Shown here piece after piece: positions 41,687 through 51,980 of a stretch of 64,000 bases of DNA (position 1 is its first letter; every line of letters starts with the position of its first letter). Location: positions 1-64,000 of the forward strand of contig CAMDGV010000009.1 of assembly GCA_945898055.1 (NCBI GenBank), written 5' to 3'. Source of the stretch: Akkermansia muciniphila (GTDB lineage: Bacteria; Verrucomicrobiota; Verrucomicrobiia; Limisphaerales; UBA9464). The translations under genes were made by a program, and so were the position numbers. The notes beneath the pieces are model-generated. The model had not been told where the DNA came from and ran no database searches. It saw only the letters and a program-made list of their open reading frames with translations.

Positions 41687-43434
41687 TGACCTGCCACCTT
41701 CTCCTCAACTAACAAACCCTTCACGTGCTCTTCCGTTTGGGTCACTCGGAGAACTTCCTCCACTGTGGTCACCCCCGCCTTCACCTTGCGCCAACCATCT
41801 TGGCGCAAAGTCCGCATTCCTTGTCTGCGTGAAACGTCGGCAATCGTTGCCGCTGAAGCCCGATTCATCACCAACGGCCGAATGGCCTCAGTAACTAGCA
41901 GCAATTCGTGAATGCCGGTTCGCCCTTGATAGCCCATCTGACGGCAGGCTTCGCACCCGAGCCCTTTCAGAAAGGTCGTTGTGTCTATTTCTGCTTCTGG
42001 AAAACCAATTTTAATTAAATAATCTCGGTCGATTTTTTGCGGACGACTGCAATGAGGACACAAGGTTCGAACTAAACGCTGGGCCATAACTGCCTCGACC
42101 GAAGAGGCGACCAGAAAAGGCTCAATCCCCATATCGATCAACCGCGTAAAGGCACTCGAAGCATCGTTGGTATGTAAGGTGCTAAAAACCAAATGTCCGG
42201 TGAGGGACGCTCGAATGGCAATCTCGGCGGTCTCCGTATCTCGAATTTCACCGATCATGACCACGTTCGGATCCTGCCGCAAAATATGTCGTAACCCGAC
42301 GGCAAAGGTCAGTCCGATATCCGAGCGGACTGGAATTTGATTGATCCCTTTTAATTCATATTCCACCGGTTCCTCGATGGTGATGATCCGTTTAGTGACC
42401 GAATTGATTGTGGAAAGAAAAGCGTAAAGCGAGGTCGATTTACCCGAACCCGTGGGGCCTGTTACCAAGACGATACCATGGGGTTTGACGATAATTTCTC
42501 GGATCGCCGCATCTTCGTCCGCGGCAAATCCTAATTTGTCCAAACTAAAGAAAATTTTACCGCGCAAGAGGAGTCGCAATGAAACTGACTCGCCCCAAAC
42601 CGTGGGAACTGTTGAAACACGGATATCAATTTCTTCACCTTTGATCCGCACATTGATTCGGCCGTCTTGCGGCAACCTCTTCTCGGCAATGTTCATGCCA
42701 GCCATCACTTTGATGCGTGATATAAGCGCTGGTTGATACCGCTTAATCTGCGGTGGTAAGGGTGTTTGATGCAGAATGCCGTCAATCCGGTAACGAATCC
42801 GTAATTCATCCTCAGACGGTTCAAAATGAATGTCGGTTGCGCGATCCTTGAATGCCTCCCAAATGACCTGATTGACGAACTTAATGACGCTAGCGTCTTG
42901 ATCGTCTCCAGTAATCTCTCGACCGCCTTCAATTTCGAGGTCGAACGTATCATCCTCTTCGGCCATTTCATCCAAGGTCTCTGCACCCACCCCGTAATAT
43001 TTCTTCAACGACTTCTCGATCTCAGCGGCGGGTGCCAAGGCTAGGAGAAGTGGCCCTTTGGCGTCATATTGTATACCCGCAAGCATCCCAGGATCAAATG
43101 GGTCAGCGACCGCAACGGAAAGTTCGCCCGCTTCGTCCGCGAAAGGCATCACATTAAACTGGAAAGCGACCTTGGTACTGATCCTTTTTCGCACATCTGC
43201 TGTGATAGAAAGCTTCGCTAAATCAATGAATGGTAACTTTAAAGCGGCCGCCAGTTTCTGTAAGAATATCTCTTCGGATAGACCGGATTCCCGGGCAAAA
43301 AAAGCCAACCGTGCCTCCGTGCCTCCCGCTTCAATACCCTGTCGCCACGCACTATTCCATCGATCAAACTGGACTGGGGTAATTATCCCAGCTTTTTCGA
43401 GAACGGACTTGATTGGAGAGTAAGACATTGGCAA
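41683..43434 (-). CDS. gspE: Type II secretion / type IV pilus ATPase GspE/PilB-like
   Basis: GIVLVTGPTGSGKSTSLYAFLSTIN (Walker A), DPNVVMIGEIRDTETAEIAIRASLTGHLVFSTLHTND, CPHC...CEAC tetracysteine. Confidence 0.95.
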   Translation of the reverse strand: MPMSYSPIKSVLEKAGIITPVQFDRWNSAWRQGIEAGGTEARLAFFARESGLSEEIFLQKLAAALKLPFIDLAKLSITADVRKRISTKVAFQFNVMPFADEAGELSVAVADPFDPGMLAGIQYDAKGPLLLALAPAAEIEKSLKKYYGVGAETLDEMAEEDDTFDLEIEGGREITGDDQDASVIKFVNQVIWEAFKDRATDIHFEPSEDELRIRYRIDGILHQTPLPPQIKRYQPALISRIKVMAGMNIAEKRLPQDGRINVRIKGEEIDIRVSTVPTVWGESVSLRLLLRGKIFFSLDKLGFAADEDAAIREIIVKPHGIVLVTGPTGSGKSTSLYAFLSTINSVTKRIITIEEPVEYELKGINQIPVRSDIGLTFAVGLRHILRQDPNVVMIGEIRDTETAEIAIRASLTGHLVFSTLHTNDASSAFTRLIDMGIEPFLVASSVEAVMAQRLVRTLCPHCSRPQKIDRDYLIKIGFPEAEIDTTTFLKGLGCEACRQMGYQGRTGIHELLLVTEAIRPLVMNRASAATIADVSRRQGMRTLRQDGWRKVKAGVTTVEEVLRVTQTEEHVKGLLVEEKVAGQ

Positions 43435-43768
43435 TACGACGCGCCTTCAACGTCGTTCAGTTGGAAAAGTTGCAACGGAATGTACAGCAAGGTCCACACC
43501 GGATTCTCAGTCTTTATTTTTCTCCAATGTCTTGGCTCGAGTGATCGACTTCGTTTGCCTCGTCAAAGCGCGCGGTAAAACGTGCTGATTACGGCGGGGC
43601 ACCGGCCCTGTAGGGACAAAATGATGAGCGCCCTGTGACTCAACCTTGGACGGTCAGTGAAGTAGGCTCCAAGGCTGCTAATGTCGTCGCTGAGACCGAT
43701 CTGGAGGTGCTGTGCACCTTCGTTGGTGAATCGGGTTCTTTGTCCTATTTCAGGCCACTCTTTTTTCC

Positions 43769-45181
43769 TTACGACTCCACTTTTTTAGTTTCAGTTACCA
43801 CACTCGTTATCTCTCCACGAGCCAAGCGTGTCTGTAACAAAGTTCCAGTCCCAACGACAGTCGAGTCTCGTACCAATTTCCCTGTGATCGCATCAAAAGT
43901 GAGGGAATAGCCACGATCTAAAACACTTTGAGGTGAAAGTAGTCGCAATCTTGCTTCCAATGCTTTCAAAGCCCGACGCTGCCGTTCCAATTCCGCTGCC
44001 GGCAGTAAGGATAATCGCTGGATCACTCCATCCAAGGACAGTCGCCATCCCCGTAAACGCACGGCCGGACGCACCGCTGACAACCGCTGGTGACGTCCCG
44101 CTAAGTCACGTCGACGTTCCTTCAAGTTGCGCAGGAGTGCCTGTTTCAAAGCATCTATCGCCTCATCGAGTCGCTGCGCACGCTCTTCCAGACGGCGGCG
44201 TGGGTGCATTCGCAAGAGGCGACGACGCAGACGGTTTAGATCGTCTTCAGCGAGTCTGAGTTCGGCCTCGATAGCCGCGAGAAGTCGATTGCCTGATTCT
44301 TGAATGAACCCGCGACTTGCCACATAATGTTCGGAGAGAATTTCAGCAGCGGCACTCGGGGTTGCTGCTCGTAAATCAGCGGCAAAATCGGCGATCGTAA
44401 AATCGATCTCGTGACCCACCGCTGAAATGACTGGCACGGCAGACGAAACTATCGCTCGGGCCACACACTCTTCATTGAAGCACCAGAGATCTTCGATTGA
44501 GCCGCCGCCCCGGGTGACCAAGATCAAATCGACCCGACCTCCTTGAGCTGCATACCGATTTAAACGGCCGATGGCTGCCGCAATTTCAGAGGCGGCACTG
44601 GAGCCTTGGACTCGGACAGGTTCCAATAAAATCATCGGCGAAAACCGACGCTGCAGGACGTGTAAGACATCTCGGATGGCTGCCCCCGTCGGAGAGGTTA
44701 CTAGTCCAATTTGCAAGGGAAACTTCGGAATCATCCGCTTGCGGTTCGAATCAAAAAGCCCTTCCGCCGCCAAGCGAACCTTCAAACGTTCGAAGGCAGC
44801 TTGCAGAGCGCCCACTCCGGCGACTTCGACGTCACTCACCCTTAACTGATAATTCCCACGCACCTCATAAACGGTGAGATCTCCAGTGAGAACGACCTGA
44901 GCCCCTTCCTTTAGAGCCGCCCGTCCCGAGCCCCCCTGCCCTCGAAACAAAACACAACTCAATTGCGCTGCCGCATCCTTAAGGACAAAATAAGCGTGAC
45001 CCGATGATTGTAATCGATAGTTGGAGACTTCGCCGGCCACACGTCGATCGACAAAGCTCCCTTCAATTTGACGCTTCAATTGCAAGGTCAACTCGCTGAC
45101 CGTTTCAGCTTTCCGAACGATGTCCGTCGGACTGAAAAGTTCGTTACCAAACTCCCACTGACTTTTGCTCCCACGCGCCAT
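43769..45181 (-). CDS. xseA: Exodeoxyribonuclease VII large subunit
   Basis: VSELTLQLKRQIEGSFVDRRVAGEVSNYRLQSSGHAYFVLKD, IGLVTSPTGAAIRDVLHVLQRR, DLILVTRGGGSIEDLWCFNEE, PVISAVGHEIDFTIADFAADLRAATPSAAAE. Confidence 0.96.
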   Translation of the reverse strand: MARGSKSQWEFGNELFSPTDIVRKAETVSELTLQLKRQIEGSFVDRRVAGEVSNYRLQSSGHAYFVLKDAAAQLSCVLFRGQGGSGRAALKEGAQVVLTGDLTVYEVRGNYQLRVSDVEVAGVGALQAAFERLKVRLAAEGLFDSNRKRMIPKFPLQIGLVTSPTGAAIRDVLHVLQRRFSPMILLEPVRVQGSSAASEIAAAIGRLNRYAAQGGRVDLILVTRGGGSIEDLWCFNEECVARAIVSSAVPVISAVGHEIDFTIADFAADLRAATPSAAAEILSEHYVASRGFIQESGNRLLAAIEAELRLAEDDLNRLRRRLLRMHPRRRLEERAQRLDEAIDALKQALLRNLKERRRDLAGRHQRLSAVRPAVRLRGWRLSLDGVIQRLSLLPAAELERQRRALKALEARLRLLSPQSVLDRGYSLTFDAITGKLVRDSTVVGTGTLLQTRLARGEITSVVTETKKVES

Positions 45182-45193
45182 AATGATCTTGGT

Positions 45194-45991
45194 TCAAGCC
45201 TCGGTTAGAGCTTCCGATACACGGCGAATACTGCGCGCTCGGCCGGTCGTTTCATCGATATCAATCAAGGCCCCCTGAAGCCGTATCCAACCCGATGCCA
45301 CCTCGAGTCGTTGGGGTTGGTTGGTCAGAAAACGGCGAATCACCGGAGCAACCTCACGACCTAAGACCGAATCATGCGGGCCAGTAAATCCGGCATCGGT
45401 CAAATAAGCAGTCCCACCGGGAAAGACGTTTTCATCCGCCGTTTGCACATGGGTATGTGTTCCCACCACCGCAGAAACCTTCCCATCCAACATTCGCCCC
45501 ATCGCAATCTTTTCGGAGGTCGCTTCTCCGTGAAAATCCATAAAAATGATCGGAGTAAAAGCTCTGATTCGTTCCACTTCGACGATGGCCAAAGTGAACG
45601 GATTTTCAATGGCGGGCATAAAGGTGCGCGCTTGAAAATTTAAGACGGCTACTGACGGTTGCCCCGACCGTTCGACAATGATACTTCCCGATCCTGGCAC
45701 GCCAACCGGATAATTACCGGGTCGCAAAAGTCGAGGTTCCTTGGCTAGCAACGCCGCCGTTTCCTTCTGGTCCCAGACATGGTCACCGGTGGTAATGACG
45801 TCTACCCCATAACTGAAAAGTTCCGTCGCAATCGTTGCAGTGATTCCATTCCCGCCGGCGCTGTTCTCTCCATTGGCCACAACAAAGCCAATGCCCTCTC
45901 GATCCACTAATTTAGGCAGCAAGAGGCGGACCGCTCGACGGCCTGGTTCTCCGACGATATCACCAAGAAACAAGAGAATCACCGGCCCCAA
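45194..45991 (-). CDS. TIGR00282/YmdB family metallophosphoesterase
   Basis: LFLGDIVGEPGRRAVRLLLPKL, VVANGENSAGGNGIT, DVITTGDHVWDQKE, MDFHGEATSEKIAMG, VVGTHTHVQTADE, DAGFTGPHDSVLGRE. Confidence 0.95.
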   Translation of the reverse strand: MGPVILLFLGDIVGEPGRRAVRLLLPKLVDREGIGFVVANGENSAGGNGITATIATELFSYGVDVITTGDHVWDQKETAALLAKEPRLLRPGNYPVGVPGSGSIIVERSGQPSVAVLNFQARTFMPAIENPFTLAIVEVERIRAFTPIIFMDFHGEATSEKIAMGRMLDGKVSAVVGTHTHVQTADENVFPGGTAYLTDAGFTGPHDSVLGREVAPVIRRFLTNQPQRLEVASGWIRLQGALIDIDETTGRARSIRRVSEALTEA

Positions 45992-46093
45992 TCCTGCCTG
46001 TCCAGTCTCCTCGGTGGAAGCCGAATGACCCAGAACGTCGTTTCTAATTTCCGAGTGATTAGCGAAGAAACCGCACTTGAAAGGGATTTAGAA

Positions 46094-47953
46094 TTAAGGG
46101 CTCTGGCGAAGAACAGTGAGGCGTCGAGTTTGGATACCTTTAAATTCCTGCTTGTCACCCTTCGGCCAGATGATTTCAACAGACTCTGCACTCCCATTAG
46201 GGCCGAGTCCGATCGTCACGGGAAGTTCGCTGGAGCTGAGGTAACCCCGAGTGGCCGTTATTTCGCGATTAAATTGATGAGATCCGCTGCGAACCCGGAT
46301 GCGGGCACCGATGGAGTCTCGGTTGCAAGTGGATCCGACCAACTTCAGGCGGATCCAAGAGTGCCCCAACGATTGATCGTTGCGAAGTAACATCGGGGCG
46401 CCGCCCGCCTGGGTGAGGATCAGGTCATCATCGCCGTCGCCATCGATATCAGCTCGAGCACCGCCCCGTCCGACAATGGGTGTAAACAGGGCAGAACCCG
46501 CTTGAGCCGATTGGACCGGTACGAAGCCGGCATCGCCGGCATTCCAAAAGAGTTGCGCGCTTTGTCGATACTTTTGACTGGCTTGAACCTTGGTAATTTC
46601 CTCTTCCAGATGCCCATTGGAGCTCAGCAAATCGAGTCGCCCATCCAGATCCCAATCGAAGAAAAACACCCCGAATTTGAGCGGGAGTCGACTGACAGGT
46701 CCGATGCCCCAAGAAATAGATTCGTCGGTGAACAGTCCAGGATCCGTCCCAGCGACATAGAGCGCCGTCATTTCATTGGCAAAATTACCAATAGCAATTC
46801 CGAGTCGACCGTCCGGAGTAAATCGGGCGGTATCAATTCCCATGGCGCCCCGAGTGTTGCCGTAGCTATCGAAGGCCAGACCGGTTAGAGCGCCCACTTC
46901 CTCAAATCGACCGTCCTTCCGGTTTTGAAAGACGAAGTTTTGTACCGTATCATTGGCGACGATCAGGTCCATGAAGCTGTCGTTATTAAAATCAACAGCA
47001 GCGACTCCTAGAGTCTTGGCTGCGGGGACTCCCGTGGCAGGGTTCTTGATCTGGACGCCAGCCGTCGCACTTATGTCGGTGAAGGTGCCATCCCCGTTGT
47101 TGCGATAAAGATAAGGAAAAGTGCCTTCAAAATTCATCGGGGGGCCATAAGCGCGGGTTGTACCATCGATTTTGTAGCCCACTTCTGCGTCGATTTCCCG
47201 CGACCACTTGACATAATTTGCCACAAACAGATCCAGATCACCGTCGTTATCGAGATCAAACCAAGTAGCCGCAGTACTCCAGTCGCTCGATTTCCCACCA
47301 ACCCCGGATTGGATGGTGACATTATGGAAGTGCCCACCCCCGTCATTGTGGAACAAATGAGCTCCACCGATGGCAGTAATCAAGATATCAGGTTTCCCAT
47401 CGTTATCGTAGTCGGCCACTGCCGCGCCCATTCCATGGAGAGGTTGATCAAGACCAGAACCCACCGTGACATCGGTGAAGTGGATAGAGCCATTCGGGAG
47501 GGTGTCATTGCGATAGAGGCGCGAGGATTGAGATCCGTCCTTTTGCTTGGACCAAGACCAAGAAGTGCCATTGACCAGCAAGAGATCTGGATCGCCATCG
47601 TCGTCAAAATCGAGAAAAGCGACCCCGCTACCCATGGTTTCAGGGAGAAGTTTTTCACCATCGGCACCGCTCACATGGGTGAAAGAAATTCCGGCGACGG
47701 CAGTAATATCGGTAAAGGGCGCCGTTGGGACCGAGAAAGCGGTTTTATTGGTGGACGAGAGTGGGGCCTCCAAGAGGGTGATTTGAACTTTCGCAGTTGG
47801 GGTTCGGTTACGCAGCAAGAGGTAAGCTCCAATCCCGATGATAAGAAGAGCACCTAGGAGAACGATGGACCCTTTAAGACCGGCGGTGATTGCGCGGTCG
47901 TCGTGAGGGGCTAATTCCTCGTGATCATGATTAGGTTTAGGCGCGGGTGGCAT
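46094..47953 (-). CDS. CRTAC1-like protein (FG-GAP/VCBS repeats + ASPIC/UnbV)
   Basis: TM anchor; repeats GVAFLDFDDDGDPDLLLVNG, GAAVADYDNDGKPDILITAIGG, WFDLDNDGDLDLFVANYV; C-terminal SVEIIWPKGDKQEF. Confidence 0.9.
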   Translation of the reverse strand: MPPAPKPNHDHEELAPHDDRAITAGLKGSIVLLGALLIIGIGAYLLLRNRTPTAKVQITLLEAPLSSTNKTAFSVPTAPFTDITAVAGISFTHVSGADGEKLLPETMGSGVAFLDFDDDGDPDLLLVNGTSWSWSKQKDGSQSSRLYRNDTLPNGSIHFTDVTVGSGLDQPLHGMGAAVADYDNDGKPDILITAIGGAHLFHNDGGGHFHNVTIQSGVGGKSSDWSTAATWFDLDNDGDLDLFVANYVKWSREIDAEVGYKIDGTTRAYGPPMNFEGTFPYLYRNNGDGTFTDISATAGVQIKNPATGVPAAKTLGVAAVDFNNDSFMDLIVANDTVQNFVFQNRKDGRFEEVGALTGLAFDSYGNTRGAMGIDTARFTPDGRLGIAIGNFANEMTALYVAGTDPGLFTDESISWGIGPVSRLPLKFGVFFFDWDLDGRLDLLSSNGHLEEEITKVQASQKYRQSAQLFWNAGDAGFVPVQSAQAGSALFTPIVGRGGARADIDGDGDDDLILTQAGGAPMLLRNDQSLGHSWIRLKLVGSTCNRDSIGARIRVRSGSHQFNREITATRGYLSSSELPVTIGLGPNGSAESVEIIWPKGDKQEFKGIQTRRLTVLRQSP

Positions 47954-47980
47954 AGCATCAGAATTGAGTCGGCCTGAGCA

Positions 47981-50857
47981 TCATGGGGGCGAAAGAGCCT
48001 CCGGTCGTTGGAGGTCGTAGATAACAATAGCCTGCGCGGCACGGTCGGCAGCCGGGTGGGCTCGGCGGGCAATGGCGACGGCTCGATCGCGAGCATTGTC
48101 ATCGGGTCGATACCGTTCGTGAAGCTGCCGGTGCTTTTCACTGCGGACCGGATCGTTCAAGCTGGCGTGAATAAGACCAAGATTATAGTGAGCGGTTAAG
48201 TTCTCACTATCGATGAGCAGAGTTTCTTCAAAGCGCTGCGCAGCGGCCCGAAGAAAGTCGCGTTGCTTTTCCGGATGCGCCCGTTCCATTTTTGCGCGTT
48301 CGAAGAGGGATTGGCCCAATTCATTAATGACCTCGTAATCTCGGCTGAAGTTCAGACCACGGCGGTCCAATTCTGGGTAGCGATCTTCAAGAATCGATTT
48401 GAGATCACGGATCGCGGCGTCGAGGAAGCCATTCTGTTTATTAACCAAACCACTCAGCCAAGCGGTGGTCCAGCGATTTGCGGCAGGGGTGAATCGATTT
48501 GTATCACCGGCCCGTTGGAGAGCGTTGACCGTTTCGTCAAGGCGCCCTTCTTTGAAGAAAACCCGCGCAAGATTGAGCGCACCATCGGCGCGGCCGAGAC
48601 GTTCCACTTGAGTGAAGGCATCGGCGGCTTGGATGAGTTCTCCTTTTTCACTGCCACGATCCCCTTTTAGAAAGAGGCCAATACCGTAGTCATTCCAACG
48701 TTGCCAGAGAGGAATCACTGTAATGGAATTGGTCTTCGGCGGAAGAGAGCCTCCTTCAATTTCAAAGGTCAGACGGTCGGAAGCCAACAGGGAAATCGGC
48801 AGGTCATTGGTGACTTGCAAAGGAGCCCCCTGTTTGTACTGAGATCCGTAGACATAATTAAAGTAGATCGCATCGAATTTTCGGTACTGAACTTTGACGT
48901 CGACGGTGAGCGGTGTTTTTTGGTTTTCGGGAACAGTTAAACGGTAGTGAAGGACATGAGCTGCCCCTGGTGGTATTTGGTTGTTATAAAGCGGAGTAAA
49001 GATGTCCTGAGCATTTCGTTGATCAATGCGTTGACCCTCGCGATCGAGCATATAGACATTGAGAAAGTGAGCCCAAGGATCTACTTCGCCGTACCGACCA
49101 CGGCCACCGGAGCGGCCGATCGTGCGGTCAGCATCAGTCACTTCGACATCCGCCCAAAGTTCGTTGGAATCCACCGTTCCCTGAGTGAGGGGATGACCGA
49201 GTCGAAGGGTTCGCACGACGGTTTCGATCAGATAAGTCTGCCCAGGTTTTAGTCGTGGCATCGAAGGCCGAAGCGGGGCGATCAGGCGTCCATCGATTGT
49301 GCCGCCCTCTTTTACCCCGAAGATATCAACTCGGATGCAATCTTTGAGAAAAGCCTGATGTTTCTCGATCGCAGCTTTTCGATCGGTGGGTGAGGAAATG
49401 AGTGTTGATGCGACCGCCGTATTAGCCGATGGAAAGAAGTGGCTATGGACCGAGAGATGGTCGTTAGTGCCGTAGCGCTTGGCGGCGAAGTCATCCGATT
49501 TTTCCAGCGGCATATGGCATTCGGCACAATTGAGCTTAGCTTGATCGGGGTAGTAAAATGCGCGTGCATTGACACCGGAAACACCCGAGAGAAGAAAGGA
49601 GTCGTAGTGATTTTGGCCTCGGAGGAACTCCTTATATTTATTGACGGCTTTAGGGATGCCGACCTTGTGACAGACCGAGCAGAATTCTGCGGTTTTGTGG
49701 AAAGGTTTAAGGAATGTTTGTTTATGAAACTCAGGTTTTCCTTTGACCAATTGTTTATTGACAAAGAAGGCTAATGAATCTTTGGGCGAGAAGGCAAAGG
49801 GATACTGCACCGGTTCCTCGATGGTGTAGTTGGCATTACCGATGTGGCCTTTTTCCGAACCTTCCAAGCGCGTAATAGAATGGCAAGCCACGCAAGTAAT
49901 ACCAGCCTGCGAGGTTGGGTGTTTGAGCATATCGAAATCCGGATCATCAAAAGCGCCTGAGAAGAAAGGAACAGGATCATGGCACCCCGCGCACCAACGC
50001 GACATTTGCACGGAGCCATCTCGAGCGAGAGCGAGGTCTCGAGTGCCTTTAATCGTCGCCAGGTAAAATGGATTATTGAAGGAGCTAAATTTATGGGCGG
50101 AATGGATATGGGAATTGTAGGCCGCCGGATGACATTCCAAGCAGTATTGATCGTTCATCAAGGCTTTGGCTTGAATAAAAGAGCCCGACGAGGTGCGAGC
50201 ACTACTGGGCATGAAGTATTTTTCGCCTGAGATCGGAGCTTTGGCTGACCAGACTCTTGGGTCGTGGCGGTGGAGAGCAATCATTCCAGCGACGGTGGCG
50301 ACCACGGCACCACCCCAAGCGAGGCCGACGTTCCATCGAATCCGAGGTCCGGCCAAGCGGTGGAGAATGTAGAGCCAGACACAGAGTAAGGGAGCCACAA
50401 CGTGGGCCCAATAGGCGATACTTCGACCCTTCTCCGACTTTATTTGGATAAATTCCAAGCCATCGAATCGCACGAGGACAATACCCGAAACCAAGACAAC
50501 CAAGCTAATGAGAAAAAGAGCATACCCGACATAGACAGCTTTGCGATTCGGTCGATTCCAAGTGTTGCGAATATGAACAACATTAAAGGCGAGAAACGGA
50601 ACAATGAAGAGGAGTCCAACGATCAGGTGACCGAGGAATTGCAGTTGATAAAAATAGTTTTGGTAACTGATGCCTTGGTCGCGTTCGAGCCAAGTCATGA
50701 GTGTCACCGTGAGCAAGTAGACAGAATTTGCGCCTAAAAGTGCGAGCAAGGCCCACACGGTATTGAGGATCCAACGCAGGCGCGGTCCAACGGCGCGATT
50801 GTAGCGCCGTTGAGTTCCTAGGGTCTTTTTGGAATCGACTGAGGAAGATTCATCCAT
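47981..50857 (-). CDS. Membrane multihaem cytochrome c with five CXXCH motifs and C-terminal TPR-like region
   Basis: Several N-terminal TM helices with conserved-looking His; CLECH, CAGCH, CVACH, CSVCH, CAECH; TPR-like C-terminus (LTAHYNLGLIHASLNDPVRSEKHRQLHERYRPD). Confidence 0.85.
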   Translation of the reverse strand: MDESSSVDSKKTLGTQRRYNRAVGPRLRWILNTVWALLALLGANSVYLLTVTLMTWLERDQGISYQNYFYQLQFLGHLIVGLLFIVPFLAFNVVHIRNTWNRPNRKAVYVGYALFLISLVVLVSGIVLVRFDGLEFIQIKSEKGRSIAYWAHVVAPLLCVWLYILHRLAGPRIRWNVGLAWGGAVVATVAGMIALHRHDPRVWSAKAPISGEKYFMPSSARTSSGSFIQAKALMNDQYCLECHPAAYNSHIHSAHKFSSFNNPFYLATIKGTRDLALARDGSVQMSRWCAGCHDPVPFFSGAFDDPDFDMLKHPTSQAGITCVACHSITRLEGSEKGHIGNANYTIEEPVQYPFAFSPKDSLAFFVNKQLVKGKPEFHKQTFLKPFHKTAEFCSVCHKVGIPKAVNKYKEFLRGQNHYDSFLLSGVSGVNARAFYYPDQAKLNCAECHMPLEKSDDFAAKRYGTNDHLSVHSHFFPSANTAVASTLISSPTDRKAAIEKHQAFLKDCIRVDIFGVKEGGTIDGRLIAPLRPSMPRLKPGQTYLIETVVRTLRLGHPLTQGTVDSNELWADVEVTDADRTIGRSGGRGRYGEVDPWAHFLNVYMLDREGQRIDQRNAQDIFTPLYNNQIPPGAAHVLHYRLTVPENQKTPLTVDVKVQYRKFDAIYFNYVYGSQYKQGAPLQVTNDLPISLLASDRLTFEIEGGSLPPKTNSITVIPLWQRWNDYGIGLFLKGDRGSEKGELIQAADAFTQVERLGRADGALNLARVFFKEGRLDETVNALQRAGDTNRFTPAANRWTTAWLSGLVNKQNGFLDAAIRDLKSILEDRYPELDRRGLNFSRDYEVINELGQSLFERAKMERAHPEKQRDFLRAAAQRFEETLLIDSENLTAHYNLGLIHASLNDPVRSEKHRQLHERYRPDDNARDRAVAIARRAHPAADRAAQAIVIYDLQRPEALSPP

Positions 50858-51019
50858 GTCTTTTGGAAGTGTATAGTCAACTTAGCTAGATGTCGCTCCA
50901 GCTATTAGGGGTAGGAAGCTTTAATTTGGGGGCGAGTGGGTGGAAAGGTTGTTGATAAGTGGCAAGAGAATTGAGGTTGAAGATTGAAAATGGGAGGGGC
51001 TCGAGATCAAGCTTCGCCC

Positions 51020-51943
51020 ATGTCTGAGTCCGCATCGGTGCCGGTTTTGCTGTCCAAAAGGCAGATTTTCATTCGGCGTCTTTCCAGCACGATGTTCCTT
51101 TGGAGCATCGTCTTGGCAGCCATTTTTTCAGGTAATGAATTTGTTCGGCAATACGTCTTTCTCGGTTTGATGTTGCTCTTGGCCTGTCTTGGTTTGACGG
51201 AATTTTACGGGTTGATCGAGCGTCGTTTGTTTGTTTGTTTTCGGCTCTGGGGAATTGCCAATGGCTTATTGCTGATGGTAGCCACCTTTTTTTATCTGAC
51301 AGTTTATCTGCCTAGTTCCGGATTTAAGGGGCAACCAGGACGGGCCAATGATTTTGAATCCGCCGTGTTAGTGCTGTTTGTTCTTGGGCTTTTTCTTCGA
51401 GAATTTGTTTCAAAGAAAAATCAAGGCAATGCCCTGACCGCCATCAGTATGACCTTGTTGGGTCTGATGTATGTCCCGTGGTTGTTGAACTTCATTCAGA
51501 AGATTAATTTTTTCCCAGGCGTCGATGGTCGATTTTATGTTCTCTACTTTATTATTGTGACCAAGTTTAGCGATGTTGGGGCTTACTGCACTGGATCACT
51601 AATCGGCCGCCACAAAATGATTCCGCGGATTAGCCCCGGAAAAACGTGGGAAGGTTTCGTCGGAGCCGTGGTGATTTCAACTGGATGTTCGGTTAGTTTG
51701 GCGATCCTTCTGGGGGACCGATTAACCGGTTTAACCGTGCCGCATGCCGTGGTCTTGGGTATTATTTTGAGTTTAGGAGCCGTGGTAGGAGACCTGATTG
51801 AATCGCTTTTTAAGAGGGAGGCAGGAGTCAAAGATTCGGGTCATTTTTTCCCAGGAATCGGTGGTATTTTAGATCTCTTGGACAGTCTGCTGTTTAATGC
51901 TCCGCTGATGTATTTGTATTTGCGGCATATCCTGACCCATTGA
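51020..51943 (+). CDS. cdsA: Phosphatidate cytidylyltransferase
   Basis: Multiple TM helices; C-terminal signature KMIPRISPGKTWEGFVGAVV...LGAVVGDLIESLFKREAGVKDSGHFFPGIGGILDLLDSLLFNAPLMY. Confidence 0.95.
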   Translation: MSESASVPVLLSKRQIFIRRLSSTMFLWSIVLAAIFSGNEFVRQYVFLGLMLLLACLGLTEFYGLIERRLFVCFRLWGIANGLLLMVATFFYLTVYLPSSGFKGQPGRANDFESAVLVLFVLGLFLREFVSKKNQGNALTAISMTLLGLMYVPWLLNFIQKINFFPGVDGRFYVLYFIIVTKFSDVGAYCTGSLIGRHKMIPRISPGKTWEGFVGAVVISTGCSVSLAILLGDRLTGLTVPHAVVLGIILSLGAVVGDLIESLFKREAGVKDSGHFFPGIGGILDLLDSLLFNAPLMYLYLRHILTH

Positions 51944-51980
51944 AACGAGGCGGGTGAGACTATCCCCCGAAGTTACTTTC

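Noticed and set aside
43435-43768. Possible xseB or small gene between gspE and xseA
   Set aside because: No xseB-like sequence seen; a minus-strand 48-codon open stretch (KVESQGAHHFVPTGPVPRRNQHVLPRALTRQTKSITRAKTLEKNKD) has no normal start codon and no recognised family
47309-47857. 182-aa plus-strand ORF
   Set aside because: Antisense to FG-GAP repeats of the CRTAC1-like gene; the codon repetition of the sense strand explains it
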